From Thauera sp. K11 (GTDB lineage: Bacteria > Pseudomonadota > Gammaproteobacteria > Burkholderiales > Rhodocyclaceae): a stretch of DNA of 64,000 nucleotides. A program made the position numbers and the translations under genes. Location: positions 1,364,001 through 1,428,000 of the forward strand of contig NZ_CP023439.1 in the NCBI RefSeq assembly GCF_002354895.1, given 5' to 3'. Below the pieces are notes generated by a model, which worked only from the letters and a program-made list of their open reading frames with translations, was not told the DNA's origin and made no database searches. Shown here piece by piece: positions 31,976-41,967 of this stretch (positions are counted from its first letter, which is position 1; every line of letters starts with the position of its first letter).

Positions 31976-31997
31976 ATTTGTGGCGCGGGTGGTGGTG

Positions 31998-32432
31998 ATG
32001 CGGGCAGGAATCGAGAAACTGATCGAACAGGTCGTGACCGGGCTGGGCTTCGAACTCGTGGATGTCGAGTTCTCCCCCAAGGGGCGGTTGCTGCGCGTCT
32101 TCATCGACGTCGAGCGCGGCATCACCGTCGATGACTGCGCCACCGTCAGCAACCAGTTGCAGCGCGTGTTCGAGGTGGAAAACGTCGATTACGACCGGCT
32201 CGAGGTGTCCTCGCCGGGGCTGGACCGCCCGCTCAAGAAGCTTGCCGACTTCGAGCGCTTCGCCGGCAGCGAGATCCAGTTGCGCGTGTCGCTGCCCATC
32301 AACAACCAGCGTAATTTCGTCGGTGTGCTCGAGGGGGTGCGCGATGGCGCCGTGGTACTCGCCACCGACAAGGGCGAGATGCTGTTCCCGTTCGACGACA
32401 TCGAAAAGGCACGCCTTGTACCCAAATTCTGA
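31998..32432 (+). CDS. rimP: Ribosome maturation factor RimP
   Basis: RimP is needed for efficient maturation of the 30S ribosomal subunit. The 144-residue protein has the two-domain layout: an N-terminal alpha/beta domain with LGFELVDVEFSPKG near residues 15-28, the central ITVDDCATVSNQLQRVFEVE, the diagnostic LEVSSPGLDRPLKK near 77-90, and an Sm-like C-terminal domain. The ATG at 31998 follows the leader terminator; longer in-frame starts would run through that hairpin. nusA follows after 27 bases. Confidence 0.93.
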   Translation: MRAGIEKLIEQVVTGLGFELVDVEFSPKGRLLRVFIDVERGITVDDCATVSNQLQRVFEVENVDYDRLEVSSPGLDRPLKKLADFERFAGSEIQLRVSLPINNQRNFVGVLEGVRDGAVVLATDKGEMLFPFDDIEKARLVPKF

Positions 32433-32459
32433 GACTGTGGAAGTGGAGGTTTTACTGAA

Positions 32460-33935
32460 ATGAGCCGCGAAATTCTGCTGCTTGTCGATGCGCTGGCACG
32501 GGAAAAGAACGTCGCCAAGGACATCGTGTTTGCCGCGCTCGAGTCCGCGCTGGCCTCCGCGACCAAGAAGCGCATCCACGACGATGCCGACGTGGTGGTG
32601 TCGATCGACCGCGAGACGGGCGATCACCAGTCGTTCCGGCGCTGGGTGGTGATGCCCGACGAGGAGGTCACCAACGACGAGGCCGAGATGGGCATCATCG
32701 ATGCGCGCGAGATCGATCCCGACATCCAGCTCGGCCAGTACATCGAGGAACAGCTCGAGCCGATCGACTTCGGCCGCATCGGCGCGCAGGCCGCCAAGCA
32801 GGTCATCCTGCAGAAGATCCGCGACGCCGAGCGCGAACAGGTGCTGAACGACTTCCTCGACCGCAAGGAATTCCTCGTCTCCGGCTCCATCAAGCGCATG
32901 GAGCGCGGCAGCGCGATCATCGAGGTGGGCCGCATGGAGGCGGTGCTGCCGCGCGACCAGCAGATCCCGCGCGAGAACCTGCGCGTCGGCGATCGCGTGA
33001 AAGCCTATCTGCTCAAGATCGACCGCGGCGCCCGCGGCCCGCAATTGATCCTGTCGCGCACCGCGCCCGAGTTCCTGGTGAAGCTGTTCGAACTCGAGGT
33101 GCCCGAGATCGAGGACGGCCTGCTCGAGATCAAGGCTTGCGCCCGCGACCCCGGGCTGCGCGCCAAGATCGCGGTGAAGTCGAACGATCCGCGCATCGAC
33201 CCGATCGGCACCTGCGTGGGCCTGCGCGGCTCGCGCGTCACCGCGGTGCGCAACGAGATCGGCGGCGAGCAGATCGACATCATCGTGTGGGCGCCGGACC
33301 CGGCCCAGTTCGTGGTCGCCGCGCTGCAGCCGGCCGAGGTGGTGTCCATCGTCGTCGACGAGGAAGCGCACGCGATGGACGTGGTGGTCGACGAGAACAA
33401 CCTCGCCATCGCGATCGGCCGCAACGGCCAGAACGTGAAGCTCGCCTCCGAACTCACGGCCTGGACGATCAACCTGATGAGCGAGCAGGAATCGGCCGAG
33501 AAGACCGCCCAGGAGCAGCAGGGCCTGCGCGCCCTGTTCATGGAAAAGCTGGACGTCGACGAGGAAGTCGCCGACATCCTGATCGAGGAAGGCTTCTCCT
33601 CGCTCGAAGAGATCGCCTACGTGCCGCTGGCCGAGATGCTCGAGATCGAAGCCTTCGACGAGGACACGGTCAACGAGCTGCGCAACCGTGCGCGCAACGT
33701 GCTGCTGACCGAGGCGATCGTCACCGAAGAGCAGTTGGAGAACGTCTCCGACGACCTGCTCAACCTTGACGGCATGGATAAATCCCTTGCCGCCGGACTG
33801 GCCCGGAAGGGCATTCGTACCCGTGACGACCTCGCCGACCTCGCCGTCGACGAACTGGTCGAAATGGCCGGGATCGACGAAGAGCGAGCCAAGGCGCTGA
33901 TTTCCGTCGCGCGCGCCCATTGGTTCGAGGAATGA
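32460..33935 (+). CDS. nusA: Transcription termination/antitermination factor NusA
   Basis: NusA binds RNA polymerase and nascent RNA and controls pausing, termination and rRNA antitermination. The 491 residues contain an N-terminal polymerase-binding domain (1-125), an S1 domain (from about 135), two KH domains with [11 protein letters not shown] and [12 protein letters not shown], and two C-terminal acidic helix-hairpin repeats (about 350-415 and 430-490), the second starting at [15 protein letters not shown]. Length and layout match other proteobacteria. The gene is second in the rimP operon; NusA is known to influence its own operon in E. coli, which is relevant to the leader terminator. 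Confidence 0.97.
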   Translation: MSREILLLVDALAREKNVAKDIVFAALESALASATKKRIHDDADVVVSIDRETGDHQSFRRWVVMPDEEVTNDEAEMGIIDAREIDPDIQLGQYIEEQLEPIDFGRIGAQAAKQVILQKIRDAEREQVLNDFLDRKEFLVSGSIKRMERGSAIIEVGRMEAVLPRDQQIPRENLRVGDRVKAYLLKIDRGARGPQLILSRTAPEFLVKLFELEVPEIEDGLLEIKACARDPGLRAKIAVKSNDPRIDPIGTCVGLRGSRVTAVRNEIGGEQIDIIVWAPDPAQFVVAALQPAEVVSIVVDEEAHAMDVVVDENNLAIAIGRNGQNVKLASELTAWTINLMSEQESAEKTAQEQQGLRALFMEKLDVDEEVADILIEEGFSSLEEIAYVPLAEMLEIEAFDEDTVNELRNRARNVLLTEAIVTEEQLENVSDDLLNLDGMDKSLAAGLARKGIRTRDDLADLAVDELVEMAGIDEERAKALISVARAHWFEE

Positions 33936-33948
33936 TGGGAGGGCAGCA

Positions 33949-36798
33949 ATGGAACAAATGAGCGTGACCCAGTTTGCCGGCGAACTGAGAATGCCGGCCG
34001 CGGCGCTGCTCGAGCAGTTGAAGCGTGCGGGCGTCGACAAGGCAGGCCCCGCGGACCTGCTCACCGAACAGGACAAGGCACGGCTGCTGGAGTATCTGCG
34101 CCGTTCGCATGGCGATACCGAGCCCAAGGGCAAGATCACCCTGACGCGCAAGCAGACGACCGAGATCCGCTCGACCGATTCCACCGGGCGGGCGCGTACG
34201 GTGCAGGTCGAAGTGCGCAAGAAGCGCACCTTCGTCAAGCGCGACGAACTCGTGGCGGAAGCCGCCGCTGCCGCCGGCGAGGGTGCGGCGCCGGCGGAGC
34301 AGCCGGCCGCGGCCGAACTGCCGCCGCTCGAGCCGGTGGTGCCCGTCGAGGCGGTGGCAGAACCGGTCGCCGCAGCGCCGGTGGAGCCCGTGATCGAGCA
34401 GCCCCAGGTGGTCGAGGCCGTCGAGGCGCCCGCGCCGGCTGCCGAACCCGAGCCTGCGCCGGAGATCGAGGCAGAGGTGGAGGCGGAGCCCGAGGCGCCT
34501 GCCGAGGAGCCTGCCGTTGCCGAAGGCGATGACAAGCCGGCCGCGAAGACGACCACGACGCTGGTGCGTCCGAAGCCGGTATCGATCAACGAACTGCTGA
34601 GCGACGAGGAACGCGCCGTCCGCGAACGCGAGGCGATGCGCGCGCGCGCGCTGGCCGAGCGCCAGGCGGCCGACCTGCGCGCCCGCCAGGAGCGCGAGGC
34701 CGCGGCGCGCGCCGCCGCCGAAGCGCGCAAGGCCGAGGAAGAGGCCCGTCTGCGCGCCGAGCAGCAGAAGAAGGATGAAGTCGCCAAGCCGGCGCCGGCC
34801 AAGGGGCCGTCGGGCACGCTGCACCGTCCGGCCAAGTCCGACGACAAGTCTGCCAAGGACGGCAGGCGTGGCCCCGCCGCGCCTGCGCGCGAGACCGACG
34901 GCGCGAAGCGCCGGGGCGGCCTGAAGACGCGCGGCGAGGTGGGCGCGGCCGCGGGCAGCGGCTGGCGCGGCGGCGGCAAGGGCGGCGGCCGTCATGGCCG
35001 GTCGCAGGACGAGCGCCAGGCGTTCCAGGCGCCCACCGAGCCGATCGTCCGCGAGGTCCATGTGCCCGAGACCATCACCGTGGCCGATCTGGCGCACAAG
35101 ATGGCGGTGAAGGCCACCGAGGTCATCAAGGCCCTGATGAAGATGGGGTCCATGGTCACCATCAACCAGGTGCTGGACCAGGAAACGGCGATGATCGTGG
35201 TCGAGGAAATGGGCCACAAGGCTTTCGCCGCGAAGCTGGACGAGCCGGATGCCTTCCTCGAGGAAGTGGAGCACAGGGACGTCGAGGTGCTGCCGCGTGC
35301 GCCGGTGGTGACCGTCATGGGCCACGTCGACCACGGCAAGACCTCGCTGCTCGACTACATCCGCCGCGCCAAGGTGGCGGCGGGCGAGGCCGGCGGCATC
35401 ACGCAGCACATCGGCGCCTATCACGTCGAGACCGCGCGCGGCATGCTGACCTTCCTCGACACCCCGGGCCACGAGGCGTTCACCGCCATGCGTGCGCGCG
35501 GCGCGAAGGCGACCGACATCGTCATCCTGGTGGTGGCGGCCGATGACGGCGTGATGCCGCAGACGCGCGAAGCGATCCACCACGCGAAGGCGGCCGGCGT
35601 GCCGCTGGTGGTGGCGATCAACAAGATCGACAAGCCGGAAGCCAATCCCGAGCGCGTGACGCAGGAACTGATCGCCGAGTCGGTGATCCCCGAAGCCTAC
35701 GGCGGCGACGTGATGTTCGTGCCGGTGTCGGCGAAGAAGGGCACCGGCATCGACGAACTGCTCGAGGGGGTGCTGCTGCAGGCCGAGGTGCTGGAACTGA
35801 AGGCGCCGGTCGATACGCCGGCGAAGGGCCTCATCATCGAGGCGCGCCTCGACAAGGGCCGCGGCCCGGTGGCCTCCCTGCTGGTGCAGTCCGGCACCCT
35901 GCGCAAGGGCGACGTGCTGCTGGCCGGCGGCACCTTCGGCCGCATCCGCGCGATGCTGGACGAAAACGGCAAGCAGGTCGACGAAGCAGGCCCGTCGATC
36001 CCGGTCGAGGTCCTCGGCCTGTCGGACGTGCCGGCGGCGGGCGACGAAGCCATCGCGCTGGTCGACGAGAAGAAGGCGCGCGAGATCGCGCTGTTCCGCC
36101 AGGGCAAGTTCCGCGACGTCAAGCTCGCCAAGCAGCAGGCCGCCAAGCTCGAGAACATGCTGGAGCAGATGGCCGAGGGCGAGGTCAAGAGCCTGCCGCT
36201 CATCATCAAGGCCGACGTGCAGGGTTCGCAGGAAGCGCTGGTGCAGTCGCTGCAGAAGCTCTCCACCGACGAGGTCCGCGTCAACGTCATCCACGCCGGC
36301 GTCGGCGCGGTGTCGGAATCCGACGTCAACCTGGCACAGGCATCGGGTGCGGTCATCATCGGCTTCAACACCCGTGCCGATGCGGGCGCACGCAAGCTGG
36401 CCGAGAGCTTCGGCGTCGACATCCGCTACTACAACATCATCTACGACGCCGTGGACGAGGTGAAGGCGGCGCTGTCGGGCATGCTGGCGCCGGAGAAGCG
36501 CGAGGAGGTCATCGGCCTGGTCGAGATCCGCCAGGTGTTCACGATCTCCAAGGTCGGCTCGGTGGCGGGCTGCTACGTGCTCGAAGGCACGGTCAAGCGC
36601 GGCGCCTCGGCGCGCCTGCTGCGCAACCACGTGGTGGTGTGGAGCGGCGAACTCGATTCGCTCAAGCGCTTCAAGGATGACGTGAAGGAAGTGAAGGCCG
36701 GCTACGAATGCGGCCTGCAGCTCAAGAACTACAACGACATCCAGGAAGGCGACCAGCTCGAGATCTTCGAGATCAAGGAAGTGGCGAGGACGCTGTAA
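33949..36798 (+). CDS. infB: Translation initiation factor IF-2
   Basis: IF-2 is the GTPase that delivers initiator fMet-tRNA to the 30S subunit and promotes subunit joining. The 949 residues begin with an IF2N domain ([21 protein letters not shown]), then a long Glu/Ala/Pro-rich and Arg/Lys-rich linker (about 90-350), a second IF2N-like segment, the G domain with GHVDHGKT (near 461), DTPGHEAF (near 507) and NKIDKP (near 561), and C-terminal domains II-IV. GGAGGG precedes the ATG by 6 bases. In-frame internal starts of the kind that give short IF-2 isoforms may exist but were not assigned. Confidence 0.97.
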   Translation: MEQMSVTQFAGELRMPAAALLEQLKRAGVDKAGPADLLTEQDKARLLEYLRRSHGDTEPKGKITLTRKQTTEIRSTDSTGRARTVQVEVRKKRTFVKRDELVAEAAAAAGEGAAPAEQPAAAELPPLEPVVPVEAVAEPVAAAPVEPVIEQPQVVEAVEAPAPAAEPEPAPEIEAEVEAEPEAPAEEPAVAEGDDKPAAKTTTTLVRPKPVSINELLSDEERAVREREAMRARALAERQAADLRARQEREAAARAAAEARKAEEEARLRAEQQKKDEVAKPAPAKGPSGTLHRPAKSDDKSAKDGRRGPAAPARETDGAKRRGGLKTRGEVGAAAGSGWRGGGKGGGRHGRSQDERQAFQAPTEPIVREVHVPETITVADLAHKMAVKATEVIKALMKMGSMVTINQVLDQETAMIVVEEMGHKAFAAKLDEPDAFLEEVEHRDVEVLPRAPVVTVMGHVDHGKTSLLDYIRRAKVAAGEAGGITQHIGAYHVETARGMLTFLDTPGHEAFTAMRARGAKATDIVILVVAADDGVMPQTREAIHHAKAAGVPLVVAINKIDKPEANPERVTQELIAESVIPEAYGGDVMFVPVSAKKGTGIDELLEGVLLQAEVLELKAPVDTPAKGLIIEARLDKGRGPVASLLVQSGTLRKGDVLLAGGTFGRIRAMLDENGKQVDEAGPSIPVEVLGLSDVPAAGDEAIALVDEKKAREIALFRQGKFRDVKLAKQQAAKLENMLEQMAEGEVKSLPLIIKADVQGSQEALVQSLQKLSTDEVRVNVIHAGVGAVSESDVNLAQASGAVIIGFNTRADAGARKLAESFGVDIRYYNIIYDAVDEVKAALSGMLAPEKREEVIGLVEIRQVFTISKVGSVAGCYVLEGTVKRGASARLLRNHVVVWSGELDSLKRFKDDVKEVKAGYECGLQLKNYNDIQEGDQLEIFEIKEVARTL

Positions 36799-36801
36799 GC
36801 G

Positions 36802-37215
36802 ATGCCCAAGGAGTATTCCCGCAGCCAGCGCGTGGTGGAGCAGATCCGCCGCGAGCTGGCCGAACTGATCCGGCTCGAAGTCAAGGACCCGCGCGTCGGC
36901 TTCATCACCCTGACCGACGTCGAGATCACGCCCGACTACGCCCACGCCAAGGTGTACTTCACCTCCATGACCGGCGAAGCGGACGTGCCCGAGATCCTGC
37001 AGGGGCTGCGGCGCGCCAGCGGTTTCCTGCGCCGCGAGCTGGGGCGCCGGGTGCGCATCCACACCACGCCCGAGTTGCACTGGCACTATGACCGCTCGGT
37101 GGAGGAGGGCAGCCGCCTCTCCAGGCTGATCGACGACGTGGTGCGCGAAGACGAGGCGCGCCACCACGACGATGCCGGGTCCGGCGGTGGGCAAGGTGAC
37201 AGCGGCAAAGCCTGA
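36802..37215 (+). CDS. rbfA: Ribosome-binding factor A
   Basis: RbfA is a KH-fold 30S assembly and cold-adaptation factor. The 137 residues show RSQRVVEQIRRELAELI at the start, DPRVGFITLTDVEITPDYAHAKVYF and the conserved LRRELGRRVRIHTTPELHWHYD. The last 25 residues form an acidic/Gly-rich tail. It starts 3 bases after the infB stop and overlaps the truB frame by 44 bases if truB uses its first ATG. Confidence 0.95.
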   Translation: MPKEYSRSQRVVEQIRRELAELIRLEVKDPRVGFITLTDVEITPDYAHAKVYFTSMTGEADVPEILQGLRRASGFLRRELGRRVRIHTTPELHWHYDRSVEEGSRLSRLIDDVVREDEARHHDDAGSGGGQGDSGKA

Positions 37216-38173
37216 GACTGCGGCGAAGTCCAGGCGTCCCAAGGCGGTGCAGCGCAGGATCGTGCGCCGCATCGTCGATGGCGTGCTGCTGCTCGACAAG
37301 CCGCAGGGGCTGAGTTCCAACCACGCGCTGCAGGCGGCGCGCCGCTTGCTGAACGCGGCCAAGGCGGGCCACACCGGCACGCTGGACCCGATGGCGAGCG
37401 GGCTGCTGCCGCTCACTTTCGGCGAGGCGACGAAGTTCTCGCAGATGCTGCTCGACGCCGACAAGACCTACGAAGCGGTGGTGCAGCTCGGCGTCGAGAC
37501 CGACAGCGGCGATGCCGACGGCAAGGTCGTCGCGACGCATGCCGTGTCGGTGGACGAGGCGCAACTGGCCGGGGTGCTGGCGCGTTTCCGTGGCGACATC
37601 GAACAGGTGCCGCCGATGTATTCCGCCCTCAAGCGCGACGGCAAGGCGCTCTACGAATATGCCCGCGAGGGCATCGAGGTGGAGCGCGCGGCGCGGCGGG
37701 TGACCATCCACGCGCTGGACCTGCTCGGCTTCGCCGGCGAGCGCTTCTCGATCCGCGTCTCCTGCAGCAAGGGCACCTACATCCGCACCCTGGCGATGGA
37801 CATCGGTGCCGCGTTGGGCTGCGGAGCGCACCTGTGCGGGCTGCGCCGCACGCGCATCGGGCCGTTCGACGTGTCCGGCGCGGTGACGCTGGAGCGACTG
37901 GAGGCGGCTCCCGCCGAAGGGCGCGATGCGCTGCTCGCGCCGGTGGATGCGCTGGTGCGGGAGTTCGGCGACGTCCTCCTGGAGGCCGGGCAGGCGGGGT
38001 TCCTGCTCCAGGGGCGCACCCTGCGCATCGCGCCTCCTGACGTGCCCGGGCCGGTACGCGCCTACGGGCCGCAGGGCTTTCTCGGACTGGCGCTGTGGCA
38101 GGCCGACGGCACGCTCGCGCCCAGGCGCATGATCGCCACCGGCACCGACCCTGCGGGAAACGCATCCGCATGA
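37172..38173 (+). CDS. truB: tRNA pseudouridine(55) synthase
   Basis: TruB makes pseudouridine 55 in the T loop of all elongator tRNAs. The 333-residue protein has the catalytic Asp in HTGTLDPMASGLLPL near residue 72, the Tyr-bearing DKTYEAVVQLG, the KRDGKALYEYAREG block and a C-terminal PUA domain. The first ATG (37172) lies inside rbfA; a GTG at 37196 would remove 8 residues and is an alternative start. The gene precedes the rpsO promoter, which begins 7 bases after the stop. Confidence 0.93.
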   Translation: MPGPAVGKVTAAKPETAAKSRRPKAVQRRIVRRIVDGVLLLDKPQGLSSNHALQAARRLLNAAKAGHTGTLDPMASGLLPLTFGEATKFSQMLLDADKTYEAVVQLGVETDSGDADGKVVATHAVSVDEAQLAGVLARFRGDIEQVPPMYSALKRDGKALYEYAREGIEVERAARRVTIHALDLLGFAGERFSIRVSCSKGTYIRTLAMDIGAALGCGAHLCGLRRTRIGPFDVSGAVTLERLEAAPAEGRDALLAPVDALVREFGDVLLEAGQAGFLLQGRTLRIAPPDVPGPVRAYGPQGFLGLALWQADGTLAPRRMIATGTDPAGNASA

Positions 38174-38179
38174 TATCGA

Positions 38180-38209
38180 TTGAGTTTTTGGGATGGCGCG
38201 GGGTATAAT
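38180..38209 (+). promoter_or_regulatory. rpsO promoter
   Basis: TTGAGT (38180-38185) and a perfect TATAAT (38204-38209) with an 18-base spacer lie directly after truB, giving an rpsO leader of about 36 bases. Confidence 0.8.
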
Positions 38210-38251
38210 CCGCGGCTTCTGATTGGCAGAAAAACACGAGTAAAGACACAC

Positions 38252-38521
38252 ATGGCTCTTGATATCGCATCCAAGTCGAAGATCGTCTCCGACTTCCAGC
38301 GCGCCCAGGGCGACACCGGTTCGCCGGAAGTCCAGATCGCGCTCCTGACCGCCCGCATCAACGGTCTTGCCCCCCACTTCAAGGAGCACGCGAAGGATCA
38401 CCACTCCCGCCGCGGCCTCCTGAAGATGGTCAGCCAGCGCCGCAAGCTGCTGGACTACCTGAAGGGTCGTAACGCCGACAGCTACCGCAATCTGATCGAG
38501 CGTCTCGGCCTGCGCAAGTAA
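38252..38521 (+). CDS. rpsO: 30S ribosomal protein S15
   Basis: S15 is a primary 16S rRNA-binding protein of the small subunit platform. The 89-residue protein has the exact family length and the signature block [20 protein letters not shown] followed by [20 protein letters not shown]. The ATG at 38252 gives the mature [11 protein letters not shown] start; TAAAGA lies 9-14 bases upstream. It has its own strong promoter and a terminator before pnp, so the two genes can be transcribed separately or together. Confidence 0.97.
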   Translation: MALDIASKSKIVSDFQRAQGDTGSPEVQIALLTARINGLAPHFKEHAKDHHSRRGLLKMVSQRRKLLDYLKGRNADSYRNLIERLGLRK

Positions 38522-38571
38522 TTGCGTCCGTGACGAGCCCGACAGCGCCGATCAGGGCGACCTAAGCCAGC

Positions 38572-38609
38572 AAAGCCGGTGCGAGCCCATGCGGGTCGCG
38601 CCGGCTTTT
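38572..38609 (+). terminator. Terminator between rpsO and pnp
   Basis: AAAGCCGG pairs with CCGGCTTT, with an inner stem (GCGA-CCC / GGG-TCGC) completing a long hairpin, followed by TTG. It separates rpsO from pnp and probably lets only part of transcription pass. Confidence 0.72.
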
Positions 38610-38721
38610 GTCGTTTCGGCGACACGCTGCGCCCGGCTGCAGTCGGAATGCTTCCCCGCGGGCCTTCGTTCCCGCACATGCAGTTGTAGCTTGCTGCTTT
38701 CATCGATAAAGGAATCGTCCC

Positions 38722-40821
38722 TTGCCTACCGCAATCAAGAAAACCTTCGCCTACGGCGCGCACACCGTCACGCTCGAGACCGGCGAGATCGCCCGCCAGG
38801 CCGGCGGCGCCGTCATCGTCAACATGGATGAGACGGTGGTGCTCGCCACCGTCGTCGGCGCCAAGGAGGCCAAGCCGGGCCAGGACTTCTTCCCGCTCAC
38901 CGTCGACTACGTCGAGAAGTTCTACGCCGCGGGCCGCATCCCCGGCGGCTTCTTCAAGCGCGAAGGCCGCCCGACCGAGAAGGAAATCCTCACCTCGCGC
39001 CTGATCGACCGCCCGATCCGCCCGCTCTTCCCCGAAGGGTTCTACAACGAAGTGCAGGTCATCGTGACCGTGCTGTCGCTGAACCCCGAGATCGACTCCG
39101 ACATCCCGGCGATGATCGGCGCGTCGGCGGCCCTGGCGATCTCCGGCATTCCGTTCAACGGCCCGATCGGCGCGGCGCGCGTCGGCTACGCCGATGGCCA
39201 GTACATCCTCAACCCGACCGCCTCGCAGCTCGAGACGAGCCAGATGAACCTGGTCGTCGCCGGTACGCAGGCCGCGGTGCTGATGGTGGAGTCCGAAGCC
39301 GACGAACTGCCTGAGCAGGTGATGCTGGGCGCAGTGGTGTTCGGCCACGAGCAGATGCAGGTGGCGATCAGGGCGATCAACGAACTGGTCGAAGTCGCCG
39401 GCAAGCCCGAATGGAACTGGCAGCCGGCGCCGGCCAACGACGAACTGATCGCGCGCGTCGCCGGACTGGCCAAGGCCGAGATGGAGGACGCCTTCCGCAT
39501 CACCAGCAAGCAGGAGCGCTCGAACCGCCTGGCCGACATCCGCAAGCGCGTCACCGCCCAGCTCACCGAAGGCGTCGACAACCCGTCGTCGGCCAACGAG
39601 ATCAAGGACATCTTCTTCAACATCGAGTCGGGCATCGTCCGCAGCCGCATCCTGAACGGCGAGCCGCGCATCGACGGGCGCGACACCCGCACGGTGCGTC
39701 CGATCGAGATCCGCACCGGCGTGCTGCCGCGCACCCACGGCTCGGCGCTGTTCACGCGCGGCGAGACCCAGGCGCTGGTGGTGGCGACGCTGGGCACCGG
39801 CCGCGACGAGCAGATCATCGACGCGATCGGCGGCGAGTACAAGGAGCGCTTCATGCTCCACTACAACTTCCCGCCGTTCTGCACCGGCGAGACCGGCCGT
39901 TTCGGCGTCACCAAGCGCCGCGAAGTCGGCCACGGCCGCCTGGCCAAGCGTTCGCTGGTGGCGATGCTGCCGAAGGCCGAGGAATTCTCCTACACCGTCC
40001 GCGTCGTGTCGGAGATCACCGAGTCGAACGGCTCGTCGTCGATGGCTTCGGTCTGCGGCGGTTCGCTGGCGATGATGGACGCGGGCGTGCCGCTGAAGGA
40101 TCACGTGGCCGGCATCGCCATGGGCCTGATCAAGGAAGGCAACCGCTTCGCGGTGCTGACCGACATCCTCGGCGACGAGGACCATCTGGGCGACATGGAC
40201 TTCAAGGTCGCCGGCACGGTCAATGGCGTGACCGGCCTGCAGATGGACATCAAGATCCAGGGCATCACCAGGGAAATCATGCAGGCCGCGCTGGAGCAGG
40301 CCAAGACCGGCCGCCTCCACATCCTCGGCCTGATGAAACAGTCCCTGGCCCAGTCGCGCGGCGAAGTGTCGGAATACGCGCCGCGCATGCTCAACATGAA
40401 GATCAACCCCGAGAAGATCCGCGACGTGATCGGCAAGGGCGGGGCGGTGATCCGTGCGCTGCAGGAAGAAACCGGCACCGTGATCGAGATCGAGGACGAC
40501 GGCTCGGTCACCATCTCGTCGGTCAGCGCCGAGGGCGCCCAGGCCGCGAAGGCCAGGATCGAGGCGATCACCGCCGAAGTCGAGGTGGGCAAGGTGTACG
40601 ATGGCACCGTCATCCGCCTGCTGGACTTCGGTGCCATCGTCAACATCATGCCGGGCCGCGACGGCCTGCTGCACGTCTCGCAGATCGCCAACGAGCGCGT
40701 CAACAACGTGGCCGACTACGTCAAGGAAGGCCAGGCGGTGCGCGTGAAGGTGCTCGAGACCGACGAGCGCGGCAAGATCCGCTTGAGCATGAAGGCGCTG
40801 CTGAACGAGAGCGCCGTGTAA
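38722..40821 (+). CDS. pnp: Polyribonucleotide nucleotidyltransferase (PNPase)
   Basis: PNPase is the trimeric 3'-to-5' phosphorolytic exoribonuclease of mRNA decay. The 699 residues comprise two RNase PH domains (the second with the active-site stretch [20 protein letters not shown] near residue 480), a KH domain ([18 protein letters not shown]) and an S1 domain ([19 protein letters not shown]). Translation starts at TTG: AAAGGA lies 10-15 bases upstream and TTG-CCT-ACC-GCA gives the normal MPTAIKKTF. The preceding 200-base gap holds the rpsO terminator; a PNPase-sensitive leader, as in E. coli, is plausible but not shown. Confidence 0.96.
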   Translation: MPTAIKKTFAYGAHTVTLETGEIARQAGGAVIVNMDETVVLATVVGAKEAKPGQDFFPLTVDYVEKFYAAGRIPGGFFKREGRPTEKEILTSRLIDRPIRPLFPEGFYNEVQVIVTVLSLNPEIDSDIPAMIGASAALAISGIPFNGPIGAARVGYADGQYILNPTASQLETSQMNLVVAGTQAAVLMVESEADELPEQVMLGAVVFGHEQMQVAIRAINELVEVAGKPEWNWQPAPANDELIARVAGLAKAEMEDAFRITSKQERSNRLADIRKRVTAQLTEGVDNPSSANEIKDIFFNIESGIVRSRILNGEPRIDGRDTRTVRPIEIRTGVLPRTHGSALFTRGETQALVVATLGTGRDEQIIDAIGGEYKERFMLHYNFPPFCTGETGRFGVTKRREVGHGRLAKRSLVAMLPKAEEFSYTVRVVSEITESNGSSSMASVCGGSLAMMDAGVPLKDHVAGIAMGLIKEGNRFAVLTDILGDEDHLGDMDFKVAGTVNGVTGLQMDIKIQGITREIMQAALEQAKTGRLHILGLMKQSLAQSRGEVSEYAPRMLNMKINPEKIRDVIGKGGAVIRALQEETGTVIEIEDDGSVTISSVSAEGAQAAKARIEAITAEVEVGKVYDGTVIRLLDFGAIVNIMPGRDGLLHVSQIANERVNNVADYVKEGQAVRVKVLETDERGKIRLSMKALLNESAV

Positions 40822-40861
40822 GGCAGGCTTCGGGGCCGGGCGGTGCGCCTGGCCTTCCTGC

Positions 40862-40889
40862 AAAAAAGGACGCTTCGGCGTCCTTTTTT
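40862..40889 (+). terminator. Intrinsic terminator after pnp
   Basis: AAAAAAGGACGC pairs with GCGTCCTTTTTT around a TTCG tetraloop; it is symmetrical and could act on both strands. It lies 40 bases past the pnp stop. Confidence 0.85.
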
Positions 40890-40961
40890 CGTCTGGGCTG
40901 CTGCCGTCGCCGGGATGCATGCGTCGGGGCGATCGGCCTTGGAAAGGTGCGAGGGAACCAG

Positions 40962-40988
40962 AAAAAAGGGACGCCCGCGCGTCCCTTT
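40962..40988 (-). terminator. Intrinsic terminator after dksA
   Basis: On the minus strand GGGACGC pairs with GCGTCCC around a 4-base loop and is followed by six T residues. Its stem is nearly the same as that of the pnp terminator 73 bases away. Confidence 0.8.
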
Positions 40989-41015
40989 CTTTGCTTGCTG
41001 CGGGTGCTTGCCCGC

Positions 41016-41441
41016 TTACTTCGCGACCTGGCGTTCGCGCATTTCCTCGAGCGTCTTGCAGTCGATGCACATCGTCGCCGTCGGGCGCGCTTCCAGGCGC
41101 TTCAGGCCGATTTCCACGCCGCAACTGTCACAGTAGCCGTATTCGCCCGCGTCGATGCGCTCCAGCGCCTCGTCGATCTTCTTGATCAGCTTGCGCTCGC
41201 GGTCGCGGTTGCGCAGTTCGAGGGCGATGTCGGATTCCTGGCTGGCGCGGTCGTTCGGATCGGCGAAAACGGTGGCCTCGTCCTGCATCGTGTGCACCGT
41301 GCGCTCGATGTCCTCCATCAACTCGCCCTTGAGCGTGCCGAGGATTTCGCGGAAGTGGGCCATCTGCTTCTCGCTCATGTATTCCTCGCCAGCGGCGGGG
41401 ACGTACGGCGGGAATTGTTTGTGCAGGGTATCTTCAGCCAT
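41016..41441 (-). CDS. dksA: RNA polymerase-binding transcription factor DksA
   Basis: DksA enters the secondary channel of RNA polymerase and, with ppGpp, controls rRNA and amino-acid promoters. The 141 residues show the coiled-coil with the tip Asp pair in FADPNDRASQESD near residue 63 and a four-Cys zinc finger (CDSC ... CIDC, near 103-127), i.e. the canonical type. A promoter lies 40-70 bases upstream and a terminator directly downstream, so it is monocistronic. Confidence 0.96.
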   Translation of the reverse strand: MAEDTLHKQFPPYVPAAGEEYMSEKQMAHFREILGTLKGELMEDIERTVHTMQDEATVFADPNDRASQESDIALELRNRDRERKLIKKIDEALERIDAGEYGYCDSCGVEIGLKRLEARPTATMCIDCKTLEEMRERQVAK

Positions 41442-41480
41442 GAATCGACTTCCGTAGGTTGGTGATTGGAACGAGCGGAC

Positions 41481-41509
41481 TTAATAGCAGAATCGCGGGA
41501 CAGCAGCAA
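41481..41509 (-). promoter_or_regulatory. dksA promoter
   Basis: On the minus strand TTGCTG (41509-41504) and TATTAA (41486-41481) are separated by 17 bases; the start point would be near 41474, giving a short leader of about 33 bases. Confidence 0.6.
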
Positions 41510-41704
41510 GCCGATGCCCCGAAACGGCTGGGCAGGAGCGGCGCGGCTCATGTCGCCCGAGTGGATGCAGGCCGGAGCCGGGCCGAGAAAAAGGTGGCGC
41601 TCCCGGACTTCCGCTGAGCCGAGCGGAATTCGGGTGGTGACAAGACGATCATTCCCCGATCCAAATTGCGAAAACTGTAAAGTGGCGGGCAGACAATGAA
41701 ATGG

Positions 41705-41736
41705 AAAAGGGCCGTGGATGACCATCCACAGCCCTT
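41705..41736 (-). terminator. Terminator of the tRNA operon
   Basis: A 14-position stem with one mismatch (AAGGGC-GTGGATG / CATCCAC-GCCCTT) and a 2-base loop follows tRNA-His by about 9 bases; TTTT follows on the minus strand. Confidence 0.72.
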
Positions 41737-41744
41737 CGATTTGC

Positions 41745-41821
41745 TGGGGCGACATACCGGAATCGAACCGGTGACACCTGGAGCCACAATCCAGTGCTCT
41801 ACCAACTGAGCTAATGCCGCC
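41745..41821 (-). tRNA. tRNA-His(GTG)
   Basis: The minus strand gives a full cloverleaf of 77 bases with encoded CCA. The anticodon arm CTGGA-TTGTGGC-TCCAG carries GTG. The acceptor has eight pairs because the extra G at -1 pairs with C73, the identity element of tRNA-His, which confirms the amino acid. It is the last of three tandem tRNAs. Confidence 0.95.
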
Positions 41822-41863
41822 ACTACCGGACCCCGGTAGAACCGAAGCCCAAGAAACTTCTCC

Positions 41864-41940
41864 TGGCCTGCCCGGCAGGGATCGAACCTGCAACCCCCGG
41901 CTTAGAAGGCCGGTGCTCTATCCAATTGAGCTACGGGCAG
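41864..41940 (-). tRNA. tRNA-Arg(TCT)
   Basis: A 77-base cloverleaf with encoded CCA on the minus strand. Acceptor CTGCCCG pairs with CGGGCAG, the anticodon arm is CCGGC-CTTCTAA-GCCGG with anticodon TCT, and the T arm is GCAGG-TTCGATC-CCTGC. It lies between tRNA-Pro and tRNA-His. Confidence 0.95.
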
Positions 41941-41967
41941 ATTCCTGCGGGCATCCGGGGGGTGAGC

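Larger units (their letters stand above)
31747..31997 (+). other. rimP operon leader region
   Basis: The 251 bases between rluB and rimP hold no gene. They contain the promoter (31802-31831), a direct repeat GCGGAATTCGG at 31912-31922 and 31929-31939, and an intrinsic terminator hairpin (31953-31975) only 22 bases before the rimP ATG. E. coli has a tRNA gene at this place; none is present here. Confidence 0.6.
41442..41744. other. Intergenic region between dksA and the tRNA operon
   Basis: The region holds the dksA promoter (41481-41509, minus) and the tRNA operon terminator (41705-41736, minus). Nothing recognisable lies in between. Confidence 0.5.

Noticed and set aside
31747..31997. A tRNA gene ahead of rimP, as in E. 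coli
   Set aside because: No cloverleaf, CCA end or T-loop motif is present on either strand.
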